Shown piece after piece: positions 52,832-61,811 of a stretch of DNA of 62,490 nucleotides; within the stretch, counting starts at the first letter, position 1, and every line of letters begins with the position of its first letter. This DNA is from an uncultured Eubacteriales bacterium (lineage in GTDB: Bacteria > Bacillota > Clostridia > Oscillospirales > CAG-272), in NCBI GenBank assembly GCA_900545935.1, contig URAP01000009.1, positions 1-62,490 of the forward strand, in the 5' to 3' direction. The notes under the pieces were generated by a model. The model was not told where the DNA came from. It did not search any database and saw only the letters and a list, made by a program, of their open reading frames with translations. The position numbers were made by a program, and so were the translations under genes.

Positions 52832-53647
52832 TCAGTCCGTATCCTTTTCGGACAGCTTTTTTTGAAGCGTTTCGCAGAACGGACTCTTTCCGAACCGTAT
52901 CAGCTTCGTAACGCGCGAGGATTTTTTAACGGTAACGCGCGAGCCGCGCGGCAGCATTATTCCGACGCCGCCGTCGACCGTAAGGCACGCCTTTCCCTCT
53001 CTGCGTCCGCAGCCGAATATCTCGAGCTTCGACTCAGAGGAAAATATCATCGGTCTTGCGGTAAGCGAGTGTGCGGACACCGGGGTGACCGATATGCAGT
53101 GCACCACAGGGTCGATGACCGGACCGCCCGCCGAGAGCGAATAGGCGGTAGAGCCGGTCGGTGTAGCAACGATGATGCCGTCCGCATAATAGCGGCAGGC
53201 AGCTGAGCCGTCGACATCTACGCCTATATCTATCATCTTCGTGACAACACCGCTTGCAAGCACCGCATCATTCAGCGCAACGAGGCGGCGTGTGCCGTAC
53301 CGCTCGTCCGGCACGATAACATCGAGCATCATACGGCTCTCTATGCGATAGTCGCCGTCAAAAAGGCGGTCGAGAACACCGAGATCACCTATCTCGGTCT
53401 CGGTCATATAGCCGACCCTGCCGAGATTTATTCCGAGCAGCGGTATCCCGCGTGCAGAGGCATTTCTCGCCGCGCGAAGCATCGAGCCGTCGCCGCCGAG
53501 TACCACGGCGAGATCGGTCATCGGCGTAATATTGCCGATCTCGACACGGCAGCCGCGCGAGGTAAAGATATTGCTTACCTGCTCGGTATAACTGCCGTCG
53601 AAGTCCTTTGCCTTATTCGGAATCAGTACAACATTTTTTATCTTCAC
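52832..53647 (-). CDS. nadK: NAD kinase
   Basis: NadK makes NADP from NAD and ATP. The GGDGSMLRAAR motif, the NLGRVGYM stretch and the second conserved GDGIIVATPTGSTAYSLSAGGP block (only the ADGIIVATPTGSTAY part is present verbatim) identify it. The start is taken as GTG at 53647 because AAGGAGG lies 8 bases upstream and the protein then begins KIKNVVLIPN, the normal family N-terminus, giving 271 residues; codons further upstream overlap tlyA in another frame. The gene overlaps tlyA by 35 bases. Confidence 0.95.
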   Translation of the reverse strand: MKIKNVVLIPNKAKDFDGSYTEQVSNIFTSRGCRVEIGNITPMTDLAVVLGGDGSMLRAARNASARGIPLLGINLGRVGYMTETEIGDLGVLDRLFDGDYRIESRMMLDVIVPDERYGTRRLVALNDAVLASGVVTKMIDIGVDVDGSAACRYYADGIIVATPTGSTAYSLSAGGPVIDPVVHCISVTPVSAHSLTARPMIFSSESKLEIFGCGRREGKACLTVDGGVGIMLPRGSRVTVKKSSRVTKLIRFGKSPFCETLQKKLSEKDTD

Positions 53648-54422
53648 CGGATACCTCCTTGATTCGACGCTCCCAGCCGTCCGGCAGCTTTTGCGCGCTG
53701 CCTGCGGCGGTAAACAGGGCAAGATACTCTATATTGCCGTCGCCTCCCTCTATCGGCGAGCGGATGAGAGAGCGCGCGGCAAGCCCGAAGTCTGCGGCGG
53801 TCTCGAGCAGATGCAGCACAGCCGCCTCACGCGCCCTGCGGTCACGGACTATGCCTCCTCCGCCTATATGCTCTCGTCCGACCTCAAACTGCGGCTTTAT
53901 CAGCGAAATAAAATCTCCGCCCTCGCGCAGTATATCACAGACAGCGGGATAGAGCAGCGCCTGCGAGATAAACGACACATCCATAACAACGATATCGACA
54001 GTACCGATATCACCGCGCGAAAGCCCGCGTGCATTGCAGCCCTCCATAACACAGACCCGCGGGTCTGCACGCAGCTGCGGAGCGAGCTGATCTCTGCCGG
54101 AATCCACCGCGTAAACACGCGAGGCACCGCGCTCGAGCAGCACCTGGGTAAAGCCTCCGGTCGACGCGCCTATGTCGGCTGCGACAGCGCCGCGAGCGTC
54201 GACTTTGAATGCATCAAGCGCGCCGAGCAGCTTGTATGCACCTCGTCCGACATAGTGCAGTCCATCGCTGTCAATCTCTATCGCAGCGTCGTCTCCGACA
54301 TCCTCGGACGGGCGGCTTGCCGGTCTGCCGTCGACCGTTACAGCTCCCTCGGATATCAGCGCAGCCGCGCGGCTGCGGCTCGGCGCAAGACCGCGCGCAA
54401 ATATCAGCTTGTCAAGGCGCAT
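53613..54422 (-). CDS. tlyA: TlyA-family S4/FtsJ RNA methyltransferase
   Basis: TlyA proteins combine an N-terminal S4 RNA-binding domain (MRLDKLIFARGLAPSRSRAAAL, residues 1-60) with an FtsJ-type SAM methyltransferase domain (VAADIGASTGGFTQVLLERGA). In mycobacteria TlyA 2'-O-methylates cytidines in 16S and 23S rRNA and makes ribosomes sensitive to capreomycin; it was first called a hemolysin. At 269 residues it is full length. It lies 2 bp after ispA and overlaps nadK, so all are co-transcribed. The dxs gene often found between ispA and tlyA is missing here. Confidence 0.93.
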   Translation of the reverse strand: MRLDKLIFARGLAPSRSRAAALISEGAVTVDGRPASRPSEDVGDDAAIEIDSDGLHYVGRGAYKLLGALDAFKVDARGAVAADIGASTGGFTQVLLERGASRVYAVDSGRDQLAPQLRADPRVCVMEGCNARGLSRGDIGTVDIVVMDVSFISQALLYPAVCDILREGGDFISLIKPQFEVGREHIGGGGIVRDRRAREAAVLHLLETAADFGLAARSLIRSPIEGGDGNIEYLALFTAAGSAQKLPDGWERRIKEVSGEDKKCCTDSE

Positions 54423-54424
54423 CT

Positions 54425-55294
54425 TTACACCTTGCGAGACAGCAGCATATCGGCGAGCGCCGAGAGCGTACCCTCACGGTCGTCCTGCGCTATCATTTCC
54501 TTCGCTTTTGCCGTAAGACGAGCAGCATAGTCGCGCGCCTCGTCAGCTGTATAATATGAGAGAAACGTCGTTTTTTCAGCCTTCTCGGTATCGGCATCGA
54601 GCAGATCGTCGGTCAACTGATAGCACAGGCCTATCGCCTCGCCGTACTCAACAGCGCGGCGGCGCGCAGCCTTGTCCGCTCCGGCGGCAATACAGCCGAG
54701 CTCGCACGCGACCGATATGAAGCGGCAGGTCTTGAGTGTATTCATATGCAGCAGCTCGGCGCGGCTGAGCCGTCTGCTCTCGCCGATGAGATCAAGCATC
54801 TGACCGCCTACCATGCCGTCAGGACCCGCCGCATGCGCAAGGGCTCGCAGTGCATCAAGCGCCGCATCTGCCCCGACATGGGTGTTTTCCGCAGCTATCG
54901 AAAATGCCTTTGCCTGCATGCCGTCTCCGGCGAGCATCGCGGTTCCCTCTCCGTAGCGGACATGGTTTGTCGGCGCGCCGCGTCTGACCGTATCGCCGTC
55001 GAGGCACGGCATATCGTCATGGATAAGCGAATAGGAGTGCAGCGACTCAATAGCACATGCAAAAGGAACAGCCGCCTCTTCATCGCCGACGTGTGCCCGG
55101 CAGAATGCGAGCGTAAGAAACGGGCGTATCCGTTTTCCGCCCGCAAGCAGGCTGTAACGCATAGCCTCATACAGCTCGGCGGGACTGCCGTCGGGACAGG
55201 TATAATACTCTCCGAGCGCACGGTCGATCCGCTCGCTCGCCTCGTGTATAAGCGCCGGAATATCGTCCGGACGCACCGTCTTGTTCTCGTTCAT
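54425..55294 (-). CDS. ispA: Farnesyl/geranylgeranyl diphosphate synthase
   Basis: This is a short-chain polyprenyl synthase that condenses isopentenyl diphosphate with allylic diphosphates. The first aspartate-rich motif DDMPCLDGD and the second DDLLD are visible, along with GGKRIRPFL near the N-terminus. At 289 residues it matches IspA. Product length, farnesyl or geranylgeranyl, cannot be set from sequence alone. It follows xseB across 140 bp that contains a long purine-rich tract on the mRNA strand, and runs straight into tlyA. Confidence 0.93.
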   Translation of the reverse strand: MNENKTVRPDDIPALIHEASERIDRALGEYYTCPDGSPAELYEAMRYSLLAGGKRIRPFLTLAFCRAHVGDEEAAVPFACAIESLHSYSLIHDDMPCLDGDTVRRGAPTNHVRYGEGTAMLAGDGMQAKAFSIAAENTHVGADAALDALRALAHAAGPDGMVGGQMLDLIGESRRLSRAELLHMNTLKTCRFISVACELGCIAAGADKAARRRAVEYGEAIGLCYQLTDDLLDADTEKAEKTTFLSYYTADEARDYAARLTAKAKEMIAQDDREGTLSALADMLLSRKV

Positions 55295-55437
55295 AATGCC
55301 GCCGCTCTCCTTTTTATAAGCAAATTATCTCGATAAATGTTATATCGCCGCTCTTAATACACCGCATTTCATCGACTTTTGCCTATTCGTCGATTTTCTT
55401 CAATTTTCTCTTCTCTTTCAATTCTCTTCAAGCTTCA

Positions 55438-55689
55438 TCAATTCTCATCGAAGTCTCTCTCGGTATATTCTCCGCCGCTCTTCTTTTCTATCATTTTTAT
55501 CTTGCGCTCCGCCTTATCAAGGGTCGAATTGCAGAGCGAGACGAGATGAACGCCCTCCTCGAACATCGTCAGCGACTCGTCAAGCGGCGCGGTGCCGCTC
55601 TCAAGAGAACGAACTATCTCCTCGAGCCGTGACATTGCCGCCTCAAAGGACAGCTCCTTATCCTGCTTTTTTGCGCCTGTGCCTGCCAT
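55438..55689 (-). CDS. xseB: Exodeoxyribonuclease VII small subunit
   Basis: XseB is the small helical subunit that, in several copies, binds XseA to form exonuclease VII. The signature FEAAMSRLEEIVRSLESG and LDESLTMFEEGV are clear. At 83 residues it is standard. It starts 2 bp after xseA, so the subunits are co-translated. Confidence 0.95.
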   Translation of the reverse strand: MAGTGAKKQDKELSFEAAMSRLEEIVRSLESGTAPLDESLTMFEEGVHLVSLCNSTLDKAERKIKMIEKKSGGEYTERDFDEN

Positions 55690-55691
55690 AG

Positions 55692-56966
55692 CTACCTCCG
55701 CTCCTGCCCGCTGCGGGACAGTTTTTTCTTTCTTGCCGCGCGCACCGTTGCGTCTATTTCGCCGTCCGATGTACGCAGTGTAAATTCGTCTCCCTCGCTG
55801 ACATCCTCAACGCTCTTGATAACTCTGCCGTCCGGAGCGAACACTGCGGAATATCCGCGTGCAAGCACTGCCAACGGGTCGAGTGCGGACAGACCCGAGG
55901 TCAGCGCCGCAAAATCCGCGCGAGCTGAGGAGACCTTGTCCTTCATCGCTCCGCACAGCAGCTGCTCCGATAGCAGCAGACGCATTCTGCGTTCGTCGGT
56001 TATTGCTGCGGGCTTCATCAGCGCGCGGCTGTGTGCGTAGCTGTCGATCAGCGCCCGATAGCGCAACACATCGGCATTTATCAGCTGCGACATTCTGCCG
56101 ATGACGTTTTCTATCTTGCGCTTCAGCTCCCGCGTTTCCGGCACGGCAAGCTCGGCAGCCGCAGACGGTGTAGGCGCTCTGCGGTCGGCTGCAAAATCGG
56201 CTATCGTAAAGTCGGTCTCATGTCCCACCGCCGATATCACCGGGACACGGCATGCCGCAATGGTGCGTGCGAGCTTTTCGTTATTGAACTCCCATAGATC
56301 CTCTATCGAGCCGCCGCCTCTGCCGATTATGACAACGTCGGCGCGCAGCGAGTCCGAAAAATACTCTATGCCCTCGCACAGCCGCTCGGCTGCTCCCTCC
56401 CCCTGAACCGGTGAAGGAAACAACACTATCTCGGCATGCGGAAAGCGTCTGCCGATAACATTTATCATATCACGGACAGCCGCGCCGGTGGGGGAGGTTA
56501 TTATTCCGACGGTGCGCGGTATCTTCGGCAGCGGACGCTTGCGCTCCGCATCGAAAAGTCCCTCAGCCTCGAGTCTGCGCCGCAGCTTTTCATAGGCTAT
56601 GTACAGCGCGCCGAGACCATCCGGCTCAAGAGATGAAACATACAGCTGATAGCTGCCGCCCTGCATATAGACAGAAATGCCGCCGCGCGCCACGACGGTC
56701 ATGCCGTCCTCGGGTGCGAACCGCAGCCGCTGAGTCGACGAGCGGAACATAACCGCACGCAGCACGCTCCGCTCGTCCTTGAGCGTGAAATATATGTGTC
56801 CGCTGCTCGGGGTTGAGAGATTGGATATCTCGCCCCGTATCGCGACCTTGCCGAGCAGGGGATTTGCGTCGATAATGCCCTTGGTCAGCATATTGAGCTG
56901 TGTTACGGTCAAAATACCGTCGCGTACGGTAACCGAGCCGCTGTCTCCGTATTCCGGCATATTCAT
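55692..56966 (-). CDS. xseA: Exodeoxyribonuclease VII large subunit
   Basis: XseA is the catalytic subunit of exonuclease VII, which degrades single-stranded DNA from both ends. An N-terminal OB fold (LTVTQLNMLTKGIID... then HIYFTLKDERS) leads to the catalytic core with GIITSPTGAAVRDM, IIGRGGGSIEDLWEFN and VISAVGHETDF. It has 424 residues. Two ATGs lie at the start; the second (56960) is at the better distance from GGAGGGG. It lies 190 bp after the kae1-like gene and 2 bp before xseB. Confidence 0.95.
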   Translation of the reverse strand: MNMPEYGDSGSVTVRDGILTVTQLNMLTKGIIDANPLLGKVAIRGEISNLSTPSSGHIYFTLKDERSVLRAVMFRSSTQRLRFAPEDGMTVVARGGISVYMQGGSYQLYVSSLEPDGLGALYIAYEKLRRRLEAEGLFDAERKRPLPKIPRTVGIITSPTGAAVRDMINVIGRRFPHAEIVLFPSPVQGEGAAERLCEGIEYFSDSLRADVVIIGRGGGSIEDLWEFNNEKLARTIAACRVPVISAVGHETDFTIADFAADRRAPTPSAAAELAVPETRELKRKIENVIGRMSQLINADVLRYRALIDSYAHSRALMKPAAITDERRMRLLLSEQLLCGAMKDKVSSARADFAALTSGLSALDPLAVLARGYSAVFAPDGRVIKSVEDVSEGDEFTLRTSDGEIDATVRAARKKKLSRSGQERR

Positions 56967-57159
56967 CCCCTCCTCTTCTTTTTATTTTTTTGATCATCGT
57001 CGGTGCATCGCATCTCGCGTAATATGCCATGCGTATAACGGCAATGTCATTCCGACGGCGTAACGCATAGGCAAGGCACACACCGCCCTGTCATATTACG
57101 CAGTCTGCCGTAGCAGCACGCGGTTACCCGCCGTATTACAGCGCAGCTGTCCGCCTTAT

Positions 57160-58137
57160 TCAGTTATCACGGAGATGTTTTTTTCCTCCGATGTGCCTCG
57201 CCCTGCACAGCAGAGCGATCCCGGCGGCATTATCCGCAGAGAAGCGCGGCGGCGCAAAAAGCATACCATCCCCCGCAAGTCTCGGCTTTATCAACGAGCA
57301 GCTCATTACGCCGCCCGAAAACAGCACAGGTGCCTTGCCGTGCATCGCGATCAGTCCGTCACGCAGTCCCGCGAGCGAGAGCGCCACCGCCTCGAGCGTG
57401 TACATCGCCACCGACTCCGCTCCCTCTCCTCTGTCAAGCATATTCCGCGCCTTGTTTTCAAAGCCCGAGAGATTACATTCAAGCCCGCGCACGCATACCC
57501 TCGGACGCTCCGGCAGGCTCACGCCCGAAGCTATACCGCGCAGTGCAAGTGCCTCAAGCTCCGGTCCGCACGGAAAATGCATTCCGAGCATTACGCCGAC
57601 GCGGTCGATAAGCTGTCCCGCATTGATATCCGCGCTGCCGCCGATGCACTCTATCGTACCGTCCTCCGATACCTCGAGCAGCTCGGTCGTGCCGCCGGAG
57701 ACATGAAAGGCATAAAACCTTTTGCCGTGCAGCTGCTCCGCTCCGCTGCCGTATATCGCAGCCTCGACATGCCCCGCCTGATGCGAAAATTCATACATCG
57801 GGACGGAGGCAGCCGCCGATAAGGTCATAGCATTGCAGCGTCCGACAAGGAAGCATGGCATATACGAGCCATCTACATCCCGCGGACGGGTCGAGCATCC
57901 GACTGCTATCGGCTCGGCATCCTCGGGCAGCGCCGCACGCAGCCGCGATACAACCTCGCCGAGCTGCTTTGTATGTGCAAAGACCGCATCGCTCTGCCGC
58001 AAACCGCAGCCGCCCTGTGCCACCGGAAGAAGCCGGCGCTCCATGGCGATCACCTCGCCCTCCTCGGAGCATACCGCCGCGGAGGTGGTATAGTTGCTTG
58101 TGTCGATTCCCAGATAGTATTTCAAAGCGCTCACCAA
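57160..58137 (-). CDS. Kae1/TsaD-like (peptidase M22 fold) protein of Clostridia
   Basis: This is a 325-residue ASKHA-fold protein related to TsaD, the tRNA threonylcarbamoyladenosine factor, but distinct from it. It begins YYLGIDTSNYTTSAAV and keeps the metal-site HxxxH as HQAGH near residue 121, plus SGGTTELLEV and the C-terminal LFSGGVMSC. TsaD itself is longer and has its own conserved GGVAAN-type motif, so this is the clostridial paralogue commonly found between nusB and xseA. It follows nusB by 15 bp. Its function is unknown; a role in tRNA or protein modification is inference. Confidence 0.82.
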   Translation of the reverse strand: MVSALKYYLGIDTSNYTTSAAVCSEEGEVIAMERRLLPVAQGGCGLRQSDAVFAHTKQLGEVVSRLRAALPEDAEPIAVGCSTRPRDVDGSYMPCFLVGRCNAMTLSAAASVPMYEFSHQAGHVEAAIYGSGAEQLHGKRFYAFHVSGGTTELLEVSEDGTIECIGGSADINAGQLIDRVGVMLGMHFPCGPELEALALRGIASGVSLPERPRVCVRGLECNLSGFENKARNMLDRGEGAESVAMYTLEAVALSLAGLRDGLIAMHGKAPVLFSGGVMSCSLIKPRLAGDGMLFAPPRFSADNAAGIALLCRARHIGGKKHLRDN

Positions 58138-58152
58138 CCGATGACCGAGCTA

Positions 58153-58683
58153 TCAGCCGTTATCGGCAGCGCTCCGATCGGCGCTGTCCGCATCAGCCGT
58201 ATCGCCGTCGGAAGCATCGGCGGCTCCGCCTGCGACCTGTTCGCTCTCCTCCGTGCAATCGGCAGAGGATCCGAATGCTCCGTTTTCTTCGAGCTCTTTC
58301 GCGACCGAGTTGAGTATTCCGTTGACAAATCCCGCCGACTTCTCGGTATCGTATTTCTTGGCCAGCTCGACCGCCTCATTGAGCGAGACCTTAGTCGGAA
58401 TATCGCTCTCATATTTCATCTCGTATATCGCGAGACGCATTATCGCACGCAGTACACGGGACATACGGTCGGATTTCCAGCCGCTCGAATATTTTGCTAT
58501 CATGCCGTCAAGCTCGGGCAGATGCTCGCCTATGCCGTAAAAAACGCGGCGGACATATGCATCGTCCTCAAGCCCCCGCAGGGTAAGCTCATCACGATAA
58601 ACGGTGTCGTAATCCTCTCCGCCTACAAATTGTGTTTCAAAGAGCAGTGTAAAAAGCTGCTCGCGTGCTTCTCTTCTGTTCAT
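58153..58683 (-). CDS. nusB: Transcription antitermination factor NusB
   Basis: NusB binds boxA RNA with S10 (NusE) and helps antitermination of rRNA operons. The N-terminal MNRREAREQLFTLLFE and the C-terminal helical motif TKVSLNEAVELAKKYDTEKSAGFVNGIL are diagnostic (longer stretches not quoted). At 176 residues it is longer than the roughly 140 usual, because a negatively charged tail rich in A, D and S follows the conserved end. It is the first gene of the nusB-kae1-xseAB-ispA-tlyA-nadK-argR-recN cluster and has a near-perfect promoter about 190 bases upstream. Confidence 0.95.
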   Translation of the reverse strand: MNRREAREQLFTLLFETQFVGGEDYDTVYRDELTLRGLEDDAYVRRVFYGIGEHLPELDGMIAKYSSGWKSDRMSRVLRAIMRLAIYEMKYESDIPTKVSLNEAVELAKKYDTEKSAGFVNGILNSVAKELEENGAFGSSADCTEESEQVAGGAADASDGDTADADSADRSAADNG

Positions 58684-58879
58684 TCAAATATCCATCGCTT
58701 TCCTGCAAGGACCTGCCGCGCTTGCGCTGCATAGCCTGCCCTGCTGAATCGTATCATAACGTCCGCCGGACCCGGTACAATCGGTATTAAGGCGGCAGCC
58801 GACCGCCGACCGAGAGCCTTTTTTCGGGATGCACCGACCGCTGTTCAACTTTTGCGCGAACGCTGTTTCTCAACTTAAT

Positions 58880-58908
58880 ATTATACATTATTATTGTATA
58901 TTTGTCAA
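58880..58908 (-). promoter_or_regulatory. Sigma-A promoter of the nusB cluster
   Basis: On the minus strand, perfect TTGACA (58903-58908) and perfect TATAAT (58880-58885) are separated by 17 bp. The leader to nusB is about 190 bases. The gap 58684-59051 otherwise holds no gene. Confidence 0.88.
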
Positions 58909-58987
58909 TACGGCGGAGCGCTTTCCGCACGATTCGCAGCGAGCAAAAAATATGCGGAGCACTGCGGCAAATTCGGCGCCGCCGCAC

Positions 58988-59016
58988 TTGACACGACGGA
59001 ACAATGAGTATAAAAT
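58988..59016 (+). promoter_or_regulatory. Sigma-A promoter of the GNAT gene
   Basis: Perfect TTGACA (58988-58993) and TAAAAT (59011-59016) are separated by 17 bp, 36 bases before the GNAT start codon. It is divergent from the nusB promoter, 80 bp away. Confidence 0.78.
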
Positions 59017-59051
59017 ATATGTGCATAAAATTCCGTGTACGGAGGTGCCGC

Positions 59052-59795
59052 ATGGGCGGCAAAAGCAATATGATAGAGCTTATAAAGCAGGAGCCGCGTG
59101 ACGACGGGCGCGACATGATAATTCCCTTTTCTGTGACGCTGAAGGACGGCTGTCTCACCGTGGAATGCGAGGAGGGGCTCGTCGAAACCGCGCAGGAATA
59201 CGAGCGCCGCTTTTCGGAGCAGCCGTTTTCGGAGGAGGCGCGCCGCTTTGTTGCCGACGCGGTAGAGGCAGAAACGGCAGGCACGCACTTTTCGCTTGAC
59301 CGCTCCGATCTTGCGCTCGACACCGTAATGCTCTGCTACAACGGTAAGCCCGAGGCGCTCGATCGATATATACTGAGACCGACAAAGCTGCTGCCGGAGA
59401 GTCGTATCGGCGGATGTGAGAATCTCACCGTGTTTGAGGCAGACGAGATACCCGCTATCTCCGATGCAGGCACGAACAGCGGTATGCTCGACAGCGCCGA
59501 GCTGCCGGTTGCTGCAATCGTCAGGGACGGAAAAATAATCTCTCTTGCCGCAACGAACGGCGCACCCTCAGACGGCAAGGCCGAGATATCCGTCGACACG
59601 GCGGAGGACTACCGCAGACAGGGCTACGGCCGCTCATGCGTTGCCGCACTGACCCGCGAGCTGCTTCGTCGCGGACTCGGCGTGAGATATGTCAGCTTCG
59701 GCTCTAATGACCCGTCTCTCGCACTCGCGCACAGCATCGGATTTACTGAGGAGAGCCGCTGCTTTGATGCGGTATGCTATCGCGACGAGGCATAA
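59052..59795 (+). CDS. GNAT-family acetyltransferase
   Basis: This is a 247-residue protein with a C-terminal GNAT acyl-CoA transferase domain: AAIVRDGKIISLAATN, then YRRQGYGRSCVAALTRELL, where RRQGYG is the acetyl-CoA pyrophosphate loop, and ALAHSIGFTEESRCF. The N-terminal 110 residues are a separate region rich in E and D that I do not recognise; it may be a second, inactive GNAT-like half, which is a common arrangement. The start is the ATG at 59052 with GGAGGTG 4 bases upstream, 16 codons inside the longest frame. The substrate is unknown. It has its own promoter and precedes rqcH on the same strand, separated by 136 bp. Confidence 0.83.
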   Translation: MGGKSNMIELIKQEPRDDGRDMIIPFSVTLKDGCLTVECEEGLVETAQEYERRFSEQPFSEEARRFVADAVEAETAGTHFSLDRSDLALDTVMLCYNGKPEALDRYILRPTKLLPESRIGGCENLTVFEADEIPAISDAGTNSGMLDSAELPVAAIVRDGKIISLAATNGAPSDGKAEISVDTAEDYRRQGYGRSCVAALTRELLRRGLGVRYVSFGSNDPSLALAHSIGFTEESRCFDAVCYRDEA

Positions 59796-59931
59796 CAGCA
59801 GAAATCAAGACATAACGTAAGACGGCAAGGTATGGTATATAGACAGACAGGCATATAGGAAGTCAGCAGGGCGTAGCGGCAGGCATCGAGGTAAAACGCC
59901 GCACAAGAGGATCACCGAAAGGGAAAAATAC

Positions 59932-61671
59932 ATGGCATTTGACGCAGGAATGCTCTCGGCGGTCGCCGCAGAGCTAAGAGACAAACTGACAGGGGCAAAG
60001 ATAACAAAGGTTCAGCAGCCAGAAAAGGACGAGATCGACCTCATTATGCACATCGGCAGAGAGAATCATCGTCTGCTGATATCCGCCTCTCCCTCCGCGC
60101 CGCGAATCCACATCAGCTCGGAGCAAAAGGAGAACCCCATAGCCGCGCCGATGTTCTGCATGCTGCTGCGCAAGCACCTCGGCGGAGCACGTCTGTGCGA
60201 GGTCGTGCAGCCCGGCTTTGAGCGTGTACTGCGCCTCGTTTTCGACACGGTAGATGAGATGGGCTTTCCCGTCCGCCGCTCGCTCATATGCGAAATAATG
60301 GGCAAGTACAGCAATATTATCTTCTGCGGAGAGAACGACCGTATTCTCGGCGCTTGCCGCGCGGTCGATTTCACTACGAGCCAAAAGCGTCAGGTGCTGC
60401 CCGGCATGACATACGAGCTGCCGCCCGCGCAGGACAAGCTGAATCCGCTCGAGGCTGAGGCTGCCGACATTGATGCGCTTGCCGCAGAGCGCTCCGCGAC
60501 CGGTGAGCTGCGAGCGGATAAATTCATCACATCAAACTATCTCGGCATATCCTCACTGCTTGCGCGAGAGATAGCGCGCCGCACGGCGGACGGTAAATAT
60601 CCGACGCTCGGCACGGCTCTCTCCGCAGTCATGACGGATATTAAGGACGGTCGATTTGAGCCTACAATCGTTCGAGATGCAGGAGGAATGCCGGTTGAAT
60701 ACTGCTTCACCTCGCTGTCGCTGTACGGCGACGGCTATACGACCGACAGCTATGACAGCACATCCGCAATGCTCGAGAGCTACTACGGAGAACGCGACCG
60801 CGCAGAGCGCCTGCGGGCGCGCGAGGCTGATATAATCCATCTGCTCGGAGGCGTGGGCGGCAAGCTCGAAAAGAAGATCACGCGTCAGCGCGAGGAGCTT
60901 GCCGAATGCGAGCGCGGAGAGGAATACCGCACGCGCGGAGACCTCATCACTGCGAATATATGGGCTATCAAAAACGGAGCGAGCAGCGCCGTCGTCACCG
61001 ATTATTCGGTCGACCCGCCCGCCGAGCTGACGATAGAGCTTGATTCGCGGCTGACCGCCGCACAGAATGCACAGCAGTGCTACCGAAAGTACACAAAGCT
61101 GCGCAACGCGAAGCGCGAGCTGACGCATCAGATAGAGCTTGCGGAGGCAGAGCTTTCATATATCGAAACGGTGCGTGACTCGCTGAGCCGCTGCGAAACA
61201 AGTGCGGATATCGACGAGGTGCGCGCAGAGCTTGTCACTGCGGGAATAGCGCGCCGCGGTGCAGTAAAGCCGAGCGGTAGCAAGCTGCGGCATGCACGTA
61301 TGCTCGAGTACGAGACGAGCGGCGGCTACCGCGTGCTCTGCGGGCGCAATAACCTGCAAAATGACGAGCTGACCATGAAGCTCGCCGAGCGCGACGATTG
61401 GTGGTTCCACGTAAAGGACGCGCCGGGCAGCCATGTCGTTCTCTTCACCGAGGGCAAGGGCGAGCCCGACTCCGCGGACTTTACGGAGGCGGCAACCATC
61501 GCCGCCGTCAACTCCTCCCTGCCCGAGAACGCGACCGCCGAGGTCGACTACACGCTGCGCAGATATATAAAAAAGCCCTCGGGCTCAAAGCCGGGCTTCG
61601 TTATCTACACAAAAAACTGGTCTGCGCTTGTTCAGGCAGATGCGGCGCTCGCATGTAAACTAAAAAAATAA
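59932..61671 (+). CDS. rqcH: RqcH (NFACT-family ribosome rescue factor)
   Basis: RqcH is the bacterial Rqc2 homologue. It binds split 50S subunits with stalled peptidyl-tRNA and adds C-terminal alanine tails that mark nascent chains for proteolysis. The NFACT-N domain starts MAFDAGMLSAVAAEL; the conserved EIMGKYSNIIF follows near residue 120; a coiled-coil segment lies at about residues 285-425; and the NFACT-R signature DDWWFHVKDAPGSHVV is near residue 485. At 579 residues it is typical; such proteins were earlier called fibronectin-binding protein FbpA. A CCGAAAGGG site precedes the ATG. Confidence 0.93.
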   Translation: MAFDAGMLSAVAAELRDKLTGAKITKVQQPEKDEIDLIMHIGRENHRLLISASPSAPRIHISSEQKENPIAAPMFCMLLRKHLGGARLCEVVQPGFERVLRLVFDTVDEMGFPVRRSLICEIMGKYSNIIFCGENDRILGACRAVDFTTSQKRQVLPGMTYELPPAQDKLNPLEAEAADIDALAAERSATGELRADKFITSNYLGISSLLAREIARRTADGKYPTLGTALSAVMTDIKDGRFEPTIVRDAGGMPVEYCFTSLSLYGDGYTTDSYDSTSAMLESYYGERDRAERLRAREADIIHLLGGVGGKLEKKITRQREELAECERGEEYRTRGDLITANIWAIKNGASSAVVTDYSVDPPAELTIELDSRLTAAQNAQQCYRKYTKLRNAKRELTHQIELAEAELSYIETVRDSLSRCETSADIDEVRAELVTAGIARRGAVKPSGSKLRHARMLEYETSGGYRVLCGRNNLQNDELTMKLAERDDWWFHVKDAPGSHVVLFTEGKGEPDSADFTEAATIAAVNSSLPENATAEVDYTLRRYIKKPSGSKPGFVIYTKNWSALVQADAALACKLKK

Positions 61672-61770
61672 GCAGTATATAATCGCACACAACACAAAAT
61701 GTTTAGCCATTGGATGATATGGGTTGTTCGCCGTATCATCGTGCACAAACGCGAAAAAAGTATATAAAAA

Positions 61771-61811
61771 CGGTACTGTCGAAATTTCAGTTTTCGGCAG
61801 TACCGCTTTTT
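61771..61811 (+). terminator. Terminator of rqcH, joined to a repeat tail
   Basis: A 14-bp stem with one G-U pair (61771-61784 with 61792-61805) is followed by CTTTTTC. The sequence right after it (61803-61836) repeats the tail of the element at 62029-62163. Confidence 0.85.

Noticed and set aside
58787..59323. A 178-codon minus-strand frame over the GNAT gene
   Set aside because: It overlaps a well-supported gene, lies across two promoters and has no ribosome binding site or recognisable domain.
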